From: an uncultured Bifidobacteriaceae bacterium
GTDB taxonomy: Bacteria > Actinomycetota > Actinomycetes > Actinomycetales > Bifidobacteriaceae
Direction of reading: 5' to 3'
Assembly: GCA_947253155.1 (NCBI GenBank)
Contig: CAMXYK010000003.1
Coordinates: forward strand, 22,407-86,406
DNA length: 64,000 nucleotides
Part shown: positions 1-7,887 of the stretch, one piece after another
How positions within the stretch are numbered: the stretch's first letter is position 1
Layout of the letters: each line of letters starts with the position of its first letter
The notes under the pieces: model-generated
Databases searched by the model: none
What the model saw: the letters and a program-made list of their open reading frames with translations, nothing else
Told to the model about the DNA's origin: nothing
Position numbers and translations under genes: made by a program

Positions 1-356
1 TTTCTATACTTGCAAAAAGCACAAGCAGCTATAGCGCCAAGAAATATTCCGCCCCAAATACCAAGTCCACCATTCCATATTCTAAAAATTTCTAAAAAGT
101 CACCGTTGGAGCCGAAGAACTTTTCTGGAGTGGTAATAACGTGATACAAGCGCGCACCAACAATACCAGCTGGAAGACTAACTAGTACAAGATCTAAAAT
201 TTGGTTAAAATCGCCACCAACTCGCTTCCAACGACGAGTCGTAATATACATTGCGATTAAAATTCCAGCAAGAATAGAAAGCGCATAAAATCTTATATGT
301 ATAAAACCAAGCGTCAACTGTGAAATACTTGGTGAAGGAATATAGCAGACTGTCAT
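1..356 (-). CDS. lgt: Prolipoprotein diacylglyceryl transferase (partial, N-terminal part)
   Basis: Partial gene running off the left edge; only the first ~118 residues are present. Lgt is an integral membrane enzyme that moves diacylglycerol from phosphatidylglycerol to the lipobox cysteine of prelipoproteins, the first step of lipoprotein maturation. Visible features are an N-terminal stretch with 'IPSPSISQLTLG' and 'IRFYALSILAG', a basic 'TTRRWKR' loop, the motif 'GARLYHVIT' that matches the conserved G-A/G-R-x-x-Y region of Lgt, and 'WNGGLGIWGGIFLG', a typical membrane segment. The ATG at 354-356 is the first in-frame start after an in-frame TAG upstream. The gene lies 35 bp after cdsA on the same strand. 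The metal-uptake binding protein near 55 kb is a lipoprotein and would be one of its substrates. Confidence 0.85.
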   Translation of the reverse strand, partial: MTVCYIPSPSISQLTLGFIHIRFYALSILAGILIAMYITTRRWKRVGGDFNQILDLVLVSLPAGIVGARLYHVITTPEKFFGSNGDFLEIFRIWNGGLGIWGGIFLGAIAACAFCKYR

Positions 357-391
357 GTTGCCGATTTTAGTTGAAACCCACGATTGCTAGA

Positions 392-1417
392 TTAAAAATT
401 AGCAAGATGCAAAAGAACTAAAAGAACCGGGCCACACAGCAAAATAGAATCTACGCGGTCAAGAACTCCACCGTGTCCTTTAAGCAAATGTCCCATATCT
501 TTAATTCCAATATCGCGTTTTAGCATAGAAGCGCACAAATCTCCAAAGGTACCAACAATTCCAGAAGCAATACCCATAACCAACGGCATCCACCAGCAAC
601 TAAGCCAGTAAGATCCATAAAAACCTGCAATAATCGCGTACGCGCCAATAATTGCAAAAAGCATGGAACCGACTAAGCCTTCAACAGACTTTTTAGGAGA
701 AATACGTGGAGAAAGCTTATGCTTACCAAGCCAAGCGCCAGCGAATAAACCGCCAGTGTCACTTAAAGCAGGCAAGAATACTAGTAGCATAGCGTGTGCA
801 ACAGCGTAACGCGTATTAGTTAAAGCAAGAACAATGCAAGAAGCAAGTAGCGGAATGTACAAAACTACAAAAAGTGAAACAGCTGTATTCGTAAATAACG
901 TATGCTCGTATTTAGTAGACGATGACCCCTGAAGCTTTTTCTCTACAGCATGTAATGTTCTAGCTGGAATAGTAATACTAAGAGTTGCGCAAATTATGGT
1001 AAGAAATAGCGATGCTGTAATACCACTTGCCATAACAACAGCATGCCATTTTGAATAGTATGTTGCAAAAATAGTAACAAGAGAACACAAAGATAATGTT
1101 ACGAATGGAATGCGTAATCCAAGAGTTGCAAAATCTACGTGTAATTCCCATAATGCAAGAACCATAAAAGCTGCCATAAGTACAACAAAAACGTCAATAC
1201 TTATAAGCAAGCATGCAACAATTGCTACAACAAGCACTGCAGCGGTCGCAATAGCTTGTGGCATATTGCGACCGGTTCTGCGATTAATATCATTTAAAGC
1301 ATGAGTGCCGTTATTATCAACTTTACTTAAAGTAGATTCACTTTCTTTTTTAGAAACTGAAACGCTAGTAATTTGATTGACATCATCGACGAAATCATCA
1401 CTTTTTTGTTGACTCAT
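392..1417 (-). CDS. cdsA: Phosphatidate cytidylyltransferase (CDP-diglyceride synthase)
   Basis: 341 residues. It makes CDP-diacylglycerol from phosphatidate and CTP at the membrane, feeding all phospholipid synthesis, including the CDP-alcohol phosphatidyltransferase encoded at 48.8 kb. After a ~50-residue polar N-terminus come about eight hydrophobic segments. Near the C-terminus the CDS family signature is readable: 'LSDTGGLFAGAWLGKHKLSPRIS' region with 'SPKKSVEGLVGS', then 'GDLCASMLKRDIGIKDMG' and 'GHGGVLDRVDSILL' (the S-x-K-R-x4-K-D-x5-G-H-G-G-x2-D-R-x-D pattern). It follows frr by 33 bp in the order pyrH-frr-cdsA, a common bacterial operon. The long polar N-terminal extension is larger than in most CdsA proteins but begins at a good ATG preceded by GGGTG. 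Confidence 0.93.
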   Translation of the reverse strand: MSQQKSDDFVDDVNQITSVSVSKKESESTLSKVDNNGTHALNDINRRTGRNMPQAIATAAVLVVAIVACLLISIDVFVVLMAAFMVLALWELHVDFATLGLRIPFVTLSLCSLVTIFATYYSKWHAVVMASGITASLFLTIICATLSITIPARTLHAVEKKLQGSSSTKYEHTLFTNTAVSLFVVLYIPLLASCIVLALTNTRYAVAHAMLLVFLPALSDTGGLFAGAWLGKHKLSPRISPKKSVEGLVGSMLFAIIGAYAIIAGFYGSYWLSCWWMPLVMGIASGIVGTFGDLCASMLKRDIGIKDMGHLLKGHGGVLDRVDSILLCGPVLLVLLHLANF

Positions 1418-1450
1418 ACGGCACCCATTCAGTTTGAAATTAAGGAAATA

Positions 1451-2005
1451 TCAGACTTCCATAATTTCTTTTTGTTTTCCTTCTAACAATACATCCAAGG
1501 AATCAGTAACTTGCTTAGTTACTTTATCTAATTCCTTAAGAAGACGATCGCCTTCATCCTCACCAAGATCACCATCTTTAACTGACTTATCAATGGATTC
1601 CTTAGCTTTACGGCGAATATTGCGTACTGCAACCTTGCCTTCTTCAGCTTTGGTTTTAGCAAGCTTAACGTATTCCTTACGGCGTTCCTCAGTAAGTTCT
1701 GGCATTGTTACGCGAATAACATTGCCGTCTCGGTTAGGGCTAACACCTAAGTCGGAGTCACGAATTGCTTTTTCAACAGCATTAGCTTGAGAAGCATCAA
1801 AAGGAGTTACAGAAAGTGTGCGAGGCTCAGGAACACCAATAGAAGCAACAGCCTTAATTGGGGTTGGCGCACCGTAATAATCAACCATAATGCCATTAAG
1901 AAGCGCAGGGTTAGCACGACCGGTACGAATACCCATGAAATTCTCTTTAGTGGCTTCCACAGACTTATTCATCTGATCTTTTGCTTGATCAATAATTGCT
2001 GACAT
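1451..2005 (-). CDS. frr: Ribosome recycling factor
   Basis: 184 residues, the usual RRF length. Together with EF-G it splits post-termination 70S ribosomes in the cytoplasm. The sequence starts 'MSAIIDQAKDQMNKSVE' and contains 'IRTGRANPALLNGIMVDYYGAPTPI', the RRF signature at the tip of domain I, and the typical C-terminal three-helix-bundle stretch 'RRKAKESIDKSVKDGDLGEDE'. An in-frame ATG 14 codons further upstream exists, but the ATG at 2005 has a strong ribosome binding site (AAAGGAGAACAA before the ATG), so I place the start there. It sits between pyrH (19 bp upstream) and cdsA. Confidence 0.95.
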   Translation of the reverse strand: MSAIIDQAKDQMNKSVEATKENFMGIRTGRANPALLNGIMVDYYGAPTPIKAVASIGVPEPRTLSVTPFDASQANAVEKAIRDSDLGVSPNRDGNVIRVTMPELTEERRKEYVKLAKTKAEEGKVAVRNIRRKAKESIDKSVKDGDLGEDEGDRLLKELDKVTKQVTDSLDVLLEGKQKEIMEV

Positions 2006-2024
2006 TTGTTCTCCTTTGTAATAT

Positions 2025-2774
2025 TTAAGCAAATGTTGGTTCTGCATCAGACACTAATGTGCCAATAGATTCACCCACAAGTGCGCGAGTTACGTTACCT
2101 TCGCCCTCTAAACCAAATACGCGAATTTTTTGTTTATTATCGCGAGCCATAGAAAGTGCGGACGCATCCATTACTGCTAATCCATCGACAAGAGCACGAT
2201 GATAATTTAACGTTAAGAATTTACGTGCATTAGGATCTTTGCGAGGGTCTGCACTGTAAACACCATCTACACCATTCTTGCCCATTAAAACTTCATCGCA
2301 ATGAATTTCCAAAGAGCGTTGAATAGAAACAGTATCCGTTGAGAAGTAAGGCATACCGGCACCAGCACCGAAAATAACTACCCTACCTTTTTCAAGATGA
2401 CGGATTGCTTTTAATGGAATATAAGGTTCAGCAACTTGTCCCATAGTAATAGCAGTTTGTACGCGAGTAGCTTGGCCTGCTTGTTCAAGAAAATCTTGAA
2501 GAGCTAAGCAATTCATAACTGTACCTAACATACCCATGTAATCACCACGGCTACGATCGATACCAGCTTGCTGAAGTTCAGCTCCCCTAAAGAAATTGCC
2601 ACCGCCAACAACAATAGCAACTTGAACGCCAGTTCGTACTGCAGACATGATTTCCCCAGCAATTCTGCGAATTACATGAGTATCAATACCAACAGCGCCG
2701 CCGCCAAATGCTTCACCTGAGAGCTTCAATAAAACCCTACGGGACTTGCTTTCCTCCGTTTGTGCAATAGCCAT
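2025..2774 (-). CDS. pyrH: Uridylate kinase (UMP kinase)
   Basis: 249 residues. It phosphorylates UMP to UDP with ATP in pyrimidine nucleotide synthesis and belongs to the amino-acid-kinase fold, not the P-loop NMP kinases. Motifs include 'RVLLKLSGEAFGG' near the N-terminus, 'VAIVVGGGNFFRG' (nucleotide-binding glycine loop), 'RGDYMGMLGTVMNCLAL', 'GAGAGMPYFSTDT' and 'KNGVDGVYSADPRKDP'. The start at 2774 (MAIAQTEES) is chosen because GGAGGAATCTGT lies directly upstream; a longer reading starting seven codons earlier would place that Shine-Dalgarno inside the gene. First gene of the pyrH-frr-cdsA unit. Confidence 0.95.
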   Translation of the reverse strand: MAIAQTEESKSRRVLLKLSGEAFGGGAVGIDTHVIRRIAGEIMSAVRTGVQVAIVVGGGNFFRGAELQQAGIDRSRGDYMGMLGTVMNCLALQDFLEQAGQATRVQTAITMGQVAEPYIPLKAIRHLEKGRVVIFGAGAGMPYFSTDTVSIQRSLEIHCDEVLMGKNGVDGVYSADPRKDPNARKFLTLNYHRALVDGLAVMDASALSMARDNKQKIRVFGLEGEGNVTRALVGESIGTLVSDAEPTFA

Positions 2775-2858
2775 ACAGATTCCTCCAGTCATCACGGCGA
2801 ATGCAAGTATATCTTTGTTATTTTATCTATAAAACGCGACACATAAAACGCTCATATT

Positions 2859-2896
2859 AAAGCAGAAAATAAAGTGTAAAGAAAGCAGAAAATAAA
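2859..2896. repeat. Direct repeat of 15 bp in the tsf-pyrH intergenic region
   Basis: The 15-mer aaagcagaaaataaa occurs at 2859-2873 and again at 2882-2896, separated by 8 bp. It lies between the tsf terminator and pyrH. No function is visible. Confidence 0.6.
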
Positions 2897-2899
2897 TAT

Positions 2900-2936
2900 A
2901 AAAATGGGTTGTGCGCAAAAATGCACACAACCCACT
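2900..2936 (-). terminator. Intrinsic terminator after tsf
   Basis: The arms TGGGTTGTG and CACAACCCA pair around a short A-rich centre. On the minus strand the hairpin is followed by TTTTTATATTTATTT. It lies 43 bp beyond the tsf stop codon and separates rpsB-tsf from pyrH. Confidence 0.85.
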
Positions 2937-2976
2937 AGTTTTAAGAACCAAAATTGATTCTTAGCATAAAGAATGC

Positions 2977-3828
2977 TTACTCAGCAGCACCCTTGCCAAC
3001 CTCAAGACGAGCGAAGGCCAAAGCGGTACCACCGACTTCCTTGAACAAGTCACCAACGCTCTTGGATGGATCCTTAACGTAAGCCTGCTCGAGAAGCACA
3101 GTCTCCTTGAAGAAGGCGTTCATGCGGCCTTCAACAATCTTTGGAACAATCTTCTCTGGCTTGCCTTCAGCCAAGGACTTCTCGGTTGCAACGCGACGCT
3201 CGGATTCCAAAACTTCTTCTGGAACATCTTCGCGGCGAAGCCACTGAGCACCCATAGCGGAAATCTGCAAAGCTGCTTCGTGAGCAACCTTTGCGCCAGC
3301 TTCGTCAGTAGCAATCATGGAAACAATGCTTGGAGGCAATTCCACGGACTTCTTGTGAGCATAAATCTCAACGTGTGGACCGCTTACCTTAGCAACCTGT
3401 CCAACCTTGACGTGCTCACCGAACAAAGCTGCTGCTTCTTCAACAGATTCCTTAACAGTTGCGCCATCAGCTGGAGCTGCAAGTACTTCTTCAGCAGTGG
3501 AAGCATTAGCTTCAACAGCCTGGTCAAGAACAGTGTTGGAGAATTCCACGAACTTAGGGGTCTTTGCCACGAAGTCAGTTTCGGAATTCAACTCAACTGC
3601 ATAACCAGTTTCGCCTTCAGCAGACTTAACAACCTTAGAAGCGATGGTGCCTTCCTGAGCCTTGCGGCCTTCACGCTTACCAGCGGCCTGAATACCCTTT
3701 GCGCGGATAATTTCCTTAGCGCGGGCAACGTCGCCTTCAGCTTCAGTAAGAGCTTTTTTAACGTCCATCATGCCGGCGCCAGTTTCTTCACGCACCTGCT
3801 TAATCAACGCTGCAGTAATTGCTGCCAT
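2977..3828 (-). CDS. tsf: Translation elongation factor Ts
   Basis: 283 residues. EF-Ts exchanges GDP for GTP on EF-Tu. The N-terminal UBA-like domain reads 'AALIKQVREETGAGMMDVKKALTEA' with the EF-Ts signature 'TGAGMMDVKKAL', and the core contains 'ELNSETDFVAKTPKF', the second EF-Ts signature (E-L-N-x-E-T-D-F-V-A). The C-terminus has 'LLEQAYVKDPSKSVGDL'. The ATG at 3828 has GAGGAGAAC just upstream. It is the second gene of the rpsB-tsf operon; a large inverted repeat fills the 101-bp gap to rpsB. Confidence 0.97.
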   Translation of the reverse strand: MAAITAALIKQVREETGAGMMDVKKALTEAEGDVARAKEIIRAKGIQAAGKREGRKAQEGTIASKVVKSAEGETGYAVELNSETDFVAKTPKFVEFSNTVLDQAVEANASTAEEVLAAPADGATVKESVEEAAALFGEHVKVGQVAKVSGPHVEIYAHKKSVELPPSIVSMIATDEAGAKVAHEAALQISAMGAQWLRREDVPEEVLESERRVATEKSLAEGKPEKIVPKIVEGRMNAFFKETVLLEQAYVKDPSKSVGDLFKEVGGTALAFARLEVGKGAAE

Positions 3829-3850
3829 TTTGTTCTCCTCGTATCAATAG

Positions 3851-3911
3851 GATTCTTAAAGCTGCAAAAAGCAAATAATTAATTGGATTTTGCAGCTTTA
3901 ATTTAAGAATC
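3851..3911 (-). promoter_or_regulatory. Large inverted repeat in the rpsB-tsf intercistronic gap
   Basis: GATTCTTAAAGCTGCAAAA at 3851-3869 pairs with TTTTGCAGCTT and TTTAAGAATC at 3888-3911, giving a ~19-bp stem with one small bulge and an ~18-nt AT-rich loop. On the coding strand it is not followed by a U-run, so it is not a standard terminator. A partial attenuator or an RNA processing or stability element between the two cistrons is more likely. Confidence 0.7.
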
Positions 3912-3929
3912 TGGTTGCAAATTAGCTTA

Positions 3930-4748
3930 TCAGGCCTTTGCCTCAGTATTTTCTTCCTCAGCAGGCTTAGCTTCAGCTTCGCCTTCCTTGGTAAGTAATT
4001 CCTTTTCCCAAGCTGCCATTGGCTGAGCGTCAGCACCTTCGGACTTTGCGCCCTTACCAGCATGCTCAAGCAAGCCTTCAGCAACAGCATCAGCCATCAA
4101 GCTGGTCAACAATTCAACGCCGCGAATTGCATCATCATTAGCTGGGATTGGATACTCAACAGCTTCAGGATCAGTGTTGGTGTCAACGATAGCAACAACA
4201 GGAATACCAAGCTTGTGAGCTTCTTCAACTGCCAAAGCTTCCTTGTTGATGTCAACAACGAACATTGCAGAAGGAGTGCGGTTCATGTTGCGGATACCAC
4301 CGAGCTGCTTCGAAAGCTTATCCTTCTCGCGCTCGAGAAGCAAAAGTTCCTTCTTGGTCAAGCCGGAGCCACGAACATCGCTGAAGTCCATCTCTTCGAG
4401 TTCCTTCAAGCGCTTCACGCGAGTAGAAACAGTCTGGAAGTTAGTCAACATACCACCAAGCCAACGCTCGCAAACATAAGGCATGTTTACGCGAGTAGCC
4501 TGATTCTGTACAGCTTCCTGAGCTTGCTTCTTAGTTCCAACAAAAAGCACGGTGCCATTGTGAGCAACAGTCTGCTTGATGAAGTCATAAGCCTTGTCGA
4601 TCATGTCGAGAGACTTGAACAAATTGATGATATGAATACCATTGCGCTGGGTAAGAATGAACTGCTTCATCTTTGGGTTCCAGCGACGAGTCTGATGACC
4701 GAAGTGTAAGCCAGCCTTCAGCATTTCGCTCATGGTAATCTGTGCCAT
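3930..4748 (-). CDS. rpsB: Small-subunit ribosomal protein uS2
   Basis: 272 residues. Component of the 30S subunit. It begins 'MAQITMSEMLKAGLHFGHQTRRWNPKMKQFI', the near-invariant S2 start, and contains 'LFVGTKKQAQEAV', 'ERWLGGMLTNFQT' and 'GIPVVAIVDTNTDPE', all S2 signatures. The C-terminal ~40 residues are Glu/Ala-rich and disordered-looking, as in many actinobacterial S2 proteins. It heads the rpsB-tsf operon, with a ~130-nt upstream leader that contains a hairpin. Confidence 0.97.
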   Translation of the reverse strand: MAQITMSEMLKAGLHFGHQTRRWNPKMKQFILTQRNGIHIINLFKSLDMIDKAYDFIKQTVAHNGTVLFVGTKKQAQEAVQNQATRVNMPYVCERWLGGMLTNFQTVSTRVKRLKELEEMDFSDVRGSGLTKKELLLLEREKDKLSKQLGGIRNMNRTPSAMFVVDINKEALAVEEAHKLGIPVVAIVDTNTDPEAVEYPIPANDDAIRGVELLTSLMADAVAEGLLEHAGKGAKSEGADAQPMAAWEKELLTKEGEAEAKPAEEENTEAKA

Positions 4749-5047
4749 ATCAATATACCTTTCTTGTCGGTTCTTGCCTGGCCATGTCTGTTCGCATGCA
4801 ACTTGGCTTAAAACTTATGTTTAAACACAAGCCGACCGACACGAACGGGCGCGTACATGGCGCGTATTTGTGCATCATTGTAGACAATAAAAAAGCGAGC
4901 AATCATATAACGCGACAATAATCATGCTCAAAATCGACACACAAAGTGTGATTATATCAGGTACACAATACTAAAAATCGGTATTTTTCGAAGCTTTATA
5001 GGCAACAAAAAATACCGATATAACGCAAATTTTTAATATCGCGAAAA
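4749..5047 (-). promoter_or_regulatory. rpsB promoter and structured leader region
   Basis: This 299-bp gap between def and rpsB has no gene. On the minus strand a TACAAT hexamer lies near 4877-4882 and is a candidate -10. Between it and rpsB, the stretch at about 4804-4835 reads CTTGTGTTTAAACATAAG flanked by GGCTT and AAGCC, so it can fold into an extended hairpin. Ribosomal protein leaders often bind their own product; that role is an inference here. The promoter is only a weak consensus match. Confidence 0.45.
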
Positions 5048-5536
5048 CTAATCACGCATATTATTACGCAATTGACGCATAGCTTGACGACGAACGTCCG
5101 TTTCAAGCCTGTCTAAATAAATGTGGCCGTCTAAATGATCACACTCATGCTGAAGCATTCTGGCCATTAGTCCTTCGCCTTCAAGCACAACTGTTTTACC
5201 ATCTAAATCAATACCGCGAGCGCGAGCATAATTAGCTCTGCGCGTTTTGTACCATAAGCCTGGAACAGAAAGGCAACCTTCGTCATCGTACTGTTCTCCA
5301 CTAAGCTCTTCAAGCACAGGATTGAGAATATAACCAATACGGCCGTCAATATTGTACGAGAAAGCTCTAAGACTTACGCCAATTTGATTAGCTGACAATC
5401 CTGCTCGTCCTGGATCGTTTACGGTTTCCAACAAGTCTTCAACTAAATGTTTAACTGCTGGCGTAATCTCGCGAATTTCATCGCAAGGTGTACGTAATAC
5501 TGGATCCGGAACAACACGGATTTTTCTAATAGTCAC
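5048..5536 (-). CDS. def: Peptide deformylase
   Basis: 162 residues. It removes the N-terminal formyl group from new proteins and is an Fe/Zn metalloenzyme in the cytosol. The three PDF motifs are visible: motif 1 'GLSANQIGV' (family G-x-G/S-x-A-A-x-Q; here Asn replaces the usual Pro), motif 2 'EGCLSVPG' with the metal-ligand Cys, and motif 3 'QHECDHLDG' with the HExxH metal site. The normal spacing is kept. It lies 45 bp upstream of the acyl-CoA ligase stop on the same strand, so the gene order in transcription is ligase then def. The Asn in motif 1 is seen in a subset of actinobacterial deformylases and does not suggest loss of function. Confidence 0.94.
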   Translation of the reverse strand: MTIRKIRVVPDPVLRTPCDEIREITPAVKHLVEDLLETVNDPGRAGLSANQIGVSLRAFSYNIDGRIGYILNPVLEELSGEQYDDEGCLSVPGLWYKTRRANYARARGIDLDGKTVVLEGEGLMARMLQHECDHLDGHIYLDRLETDVRRQAMRQLRNNMRD

Positions 5537-5581
5537 TCAATACTCCTTCATCGAACAAGTAAAGTTAACAAAGACTATTTA

Positions 5582-7666
5582 TTACAAATTAGAAGATTCT
5601 TCTTTGCTATCTTTAGTATCTTTACTATCACGAGATGTAGAAGAAGACTCAAGCGGTGCCTCCTCACCAAAACGCTTAAGATGAGTTGCAGCTTGATCAA
5701 TTGCTTGACGAACTCGAGGAGTTACAACCTCCTGAGCCTGCTTAACTGTTTCTTGCGCTTGCTTAACAGTTTCAGTAGTTTTATCAAGAATCTTAACTGT
5801 TGCTGGAAGCGGCCTAGTATTTGGTTTTGGAGCGTACAATTGAGTTTCAATAATATCAGCGTACTTTGCGAGAATCTTTGGACGCACAATCTTCATACTT
5901 GGAGTAAGAGTTCCTGCGTCTTGAGTAAATTCATCTTGCAAAATAACAAATTTACGAACCGATTCAGCACGAGAAACAGTGCTGTTAGCTTGATCAATAA
6001 ACTGCTGAATAACGGAGCGAACAGCATCATTCGTAGCGATTTCGCTCATAGGAAGATTCTCGTCCATTCCCTTATTTTTAATCCAAGAACGAACCATATC
6101 TGGATCCAATTCAATAAGAGCTGAAACGAATGGCTTACCATCTCCAACTACTACAGCATGAGACACGAGTGGGCATTGAGAAATAATGCCTTCCATAGGA
6201 GCAGGACTGATATTTTTTCCACCAGCGGTAATAATAATATCCTTCTTGCGACCAGTAATAGAAAGGAAGCCTTCGTCGTCAATCTCACCAAGATCTCCAG
6301 AATGCAACCATCCATCTTCGTCAATAACTTCTGCAGTAAGTTCAGGCTTGTTGTAGTAGCCCATAAAAACGTTAGGACCTTTAATTAACACTTCGTCATC
6401 GTCTGCAAGACGAATAGTAATTCCAGGACCTGGGCGACCTACAGAACCAACCTGATTTGCATGCTCGAAGTTTACTACGCACGGAGCTGCAGTTTCGGTC
6501 ATACCGTAGCCTTGAATAAAAGTAATGCCGTCTAAACCGTTGAAGAAGTGAGCTAAATCAGCATTAATTGGAGCGCCTCCGCATGCAAGCCATGAAAGAT
6601 TTGGTCCCAAAGCTGAACGAATTGAAGAACCAACAGTTTTCATATACATTGCGTGATTAATGCGAGACGCAAGCGAATGAGCTTTGCCGTCAACGTTATC
6701 GCGAGACCACTGAATAAAATGTTTAACAGCTTTAGCAAAAATACGTCCGCGAATACCAGCACCAGCTTTTTGAGAAGCAGCATTATAAACTTTCTCAAAA
6801 ACTCTAGGCACGCCAAGCAAATAAGTAGGCTTAAAGCTACGCAAGTCTGCAAGCAAATGCTTCGCATTAGGAACATAACCAATAACACCGTGAGCACCGA
6901 TTGCAACGTATTGAATATAGCGCGCGAAGCAATGAGCTAAAGGAAGGAACAAAAGAAGACGATTTGGCTTGCAAAGCATGTCGCTAAGAACATCGTATCC
7001 TGCAAAAACAATATGCGTAAAGTTACGGTGCGAAAGCATTGCTCCCTTTGGCTTACCAGTAGAACCGGAAGTGTAAACAATAGTAGACAAATCATCTGCT
7101 TTAACAGACGCAATGCTTTTATTTAACTCGTCGTCACTTATTGATTTACCAAAATCAATAACAGCTTCCAAGCCGCCAGCTTTAAAATTAAAAACAGTTT
7201 TTAGAGTAATACGCTTATGATCTTGACGCACACGTTCTAAGCATTGTGCATGAGCATCATCGCCAGCAAAAGCAATAACTGGCTTAACCTCATCGATAAT
7301 ATCTGCAGCTTGAAGCGCTGAATCCGTTTCATAAATTGGAATACTCACAGCTCCAATGCAAGCGCAAGCAAAATCTACAATACCCCACTCGTAGCAAGTA
7401 GCAGAGTATATAACAACCTTTGAGCCGTGTTGGACGCCAAGAGCAATCAAACCTCGAGCTACAGAGCGCACTTTTGAAAGCATTTCAGCGGCAGTAACGT
7501 CATGCCACTTACGAGTATCGTCATCTTGCCATTGCGCAATTAAGCCTTGAGGGTCACGCATTGCACGATTAGCAAGGAGGGAATAAATAGTATCACCGTC
7601 TTGAGTTGGGTGAATGGCTTCTACAGCAAATTCTCGGAGCATACTATTCATTGTACTTGATAACAT
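5582..7666 (-). CDS. fadD: Long-chain fatty-acid-CoA ligase (AMP-binding)
   Basis: About 694 residues. An adenylate-forming enzyme that activates fatty acids with ATP and CoA. Core motifs are present: P-loop 'TIVYTSGSTGKPKGAMLSH', 'GYGMTETAAPCVVN', 'SGDLGEIDDEGFLSITGRKKDIIITAGGKNISP' (hinge Asp and A8 region) and 'GKPFVSALIELD'. Length and the 'GRKKD' hinge fit bacterial long-chain ligases. The final ~90 residues leave the family: an amphipathic segment with the repeat 'TVKQAQETVKQAQEVV' and a Ser/Lys/Asp-rich tail. The start is uncertain: ATG codons at 7666, 7651 and 7642 lack a clear Shine-Dalgarno, and a TTG-initiated reading from 7702 is also open. It may charge scavenged fatty acids for membrane lipids. 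Confidence 0.88.
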   Translation of the reverse strand: MLSSTMNSMLREFAVEAIHPTQDGDTIYSLLANRAMRDPQGLIAQWQDDDTRKWHDVTAAEMLSKVRSVARGLIALGVQHGSKVVIYSATCYEWGIVDFACACIGAVSIPIYETDSALQAADIIDEVKPVIAFAGDDAHAQCLERVRQDHKRITLKTVFNFKAGGLEAVIDFGKSISDDELNKSIASVKADDLSTIVYTSGSTGKPKGAMLSHRNFTHIVFAGYDVLSDMLCKPNRLLLFLPLAHCFARYIQYVAIGAHGVIGYVPNAKHLLADLRSFKPTYLLGVPRVFEKVYNAASQKAGAGIRGRIFAKAVKHFIQWSRDNVDGKAHSLASRINHAMYMKTVGSSIRSALGPNLSWLACGGAPINADLAHFFNGLDGITFIQGYGMTETAAPCVVNFEHANQVGSVGRPGPGITIRLADDDEVLIKGPNVFMGYYNKPELTAEVIDEDGWLHSGDLGEIDDEGFLSITGRKKDIIITAGGKNISPAPMEGIISQCPLVSHAVVVGDGKPFVSALIELDPDMVRSWIKNKGMDENLPMSEIATNDAVRSVIQQFIDQANSTVSRAESVRKFVILQDEFTQDAGTLTPSMKIVRPKILAKYADIIETQLYAPKPNTRPLPATVKILDKTTETVKQAQETVKQAQEVVTPRVRQAIDQAATHLKRFGEEAPLESSSTSRDSKDTKDSKEESSNL

Positions 7667-7786
7667 TTTCGACACGACTGCACTTGCTACAAAAAATATC
7701 AATAAATATTGTAATTAACAAACAAAAGCATTACTAAATGTAGGAACTTAGCAAATATAGCAAATTAAAATATTTGTAACTAAATA

Positions 7787-7832
7787 CTAAAATAGCGGCT
7801 CAGCACATACATTGCCAAACCGCTATTTTTGC
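7787..7832 (-). terminator. Intrinsic terminator after guaB3
   Basis: AAATAGCGG and CCGCTATTT form a 9-bp stem; on the minus strand the hairpin runs into TTTTAGTATTTAG. It lies ~56 bp beyond the guaB3 stop and before the fadD promoter region. Confidence 0.8.
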
Positions 7833-7887
7833 GTAATAAAAGCTATAGAAATACTATTTTCTATTAACTTTAGATTATTTAGTTTTA

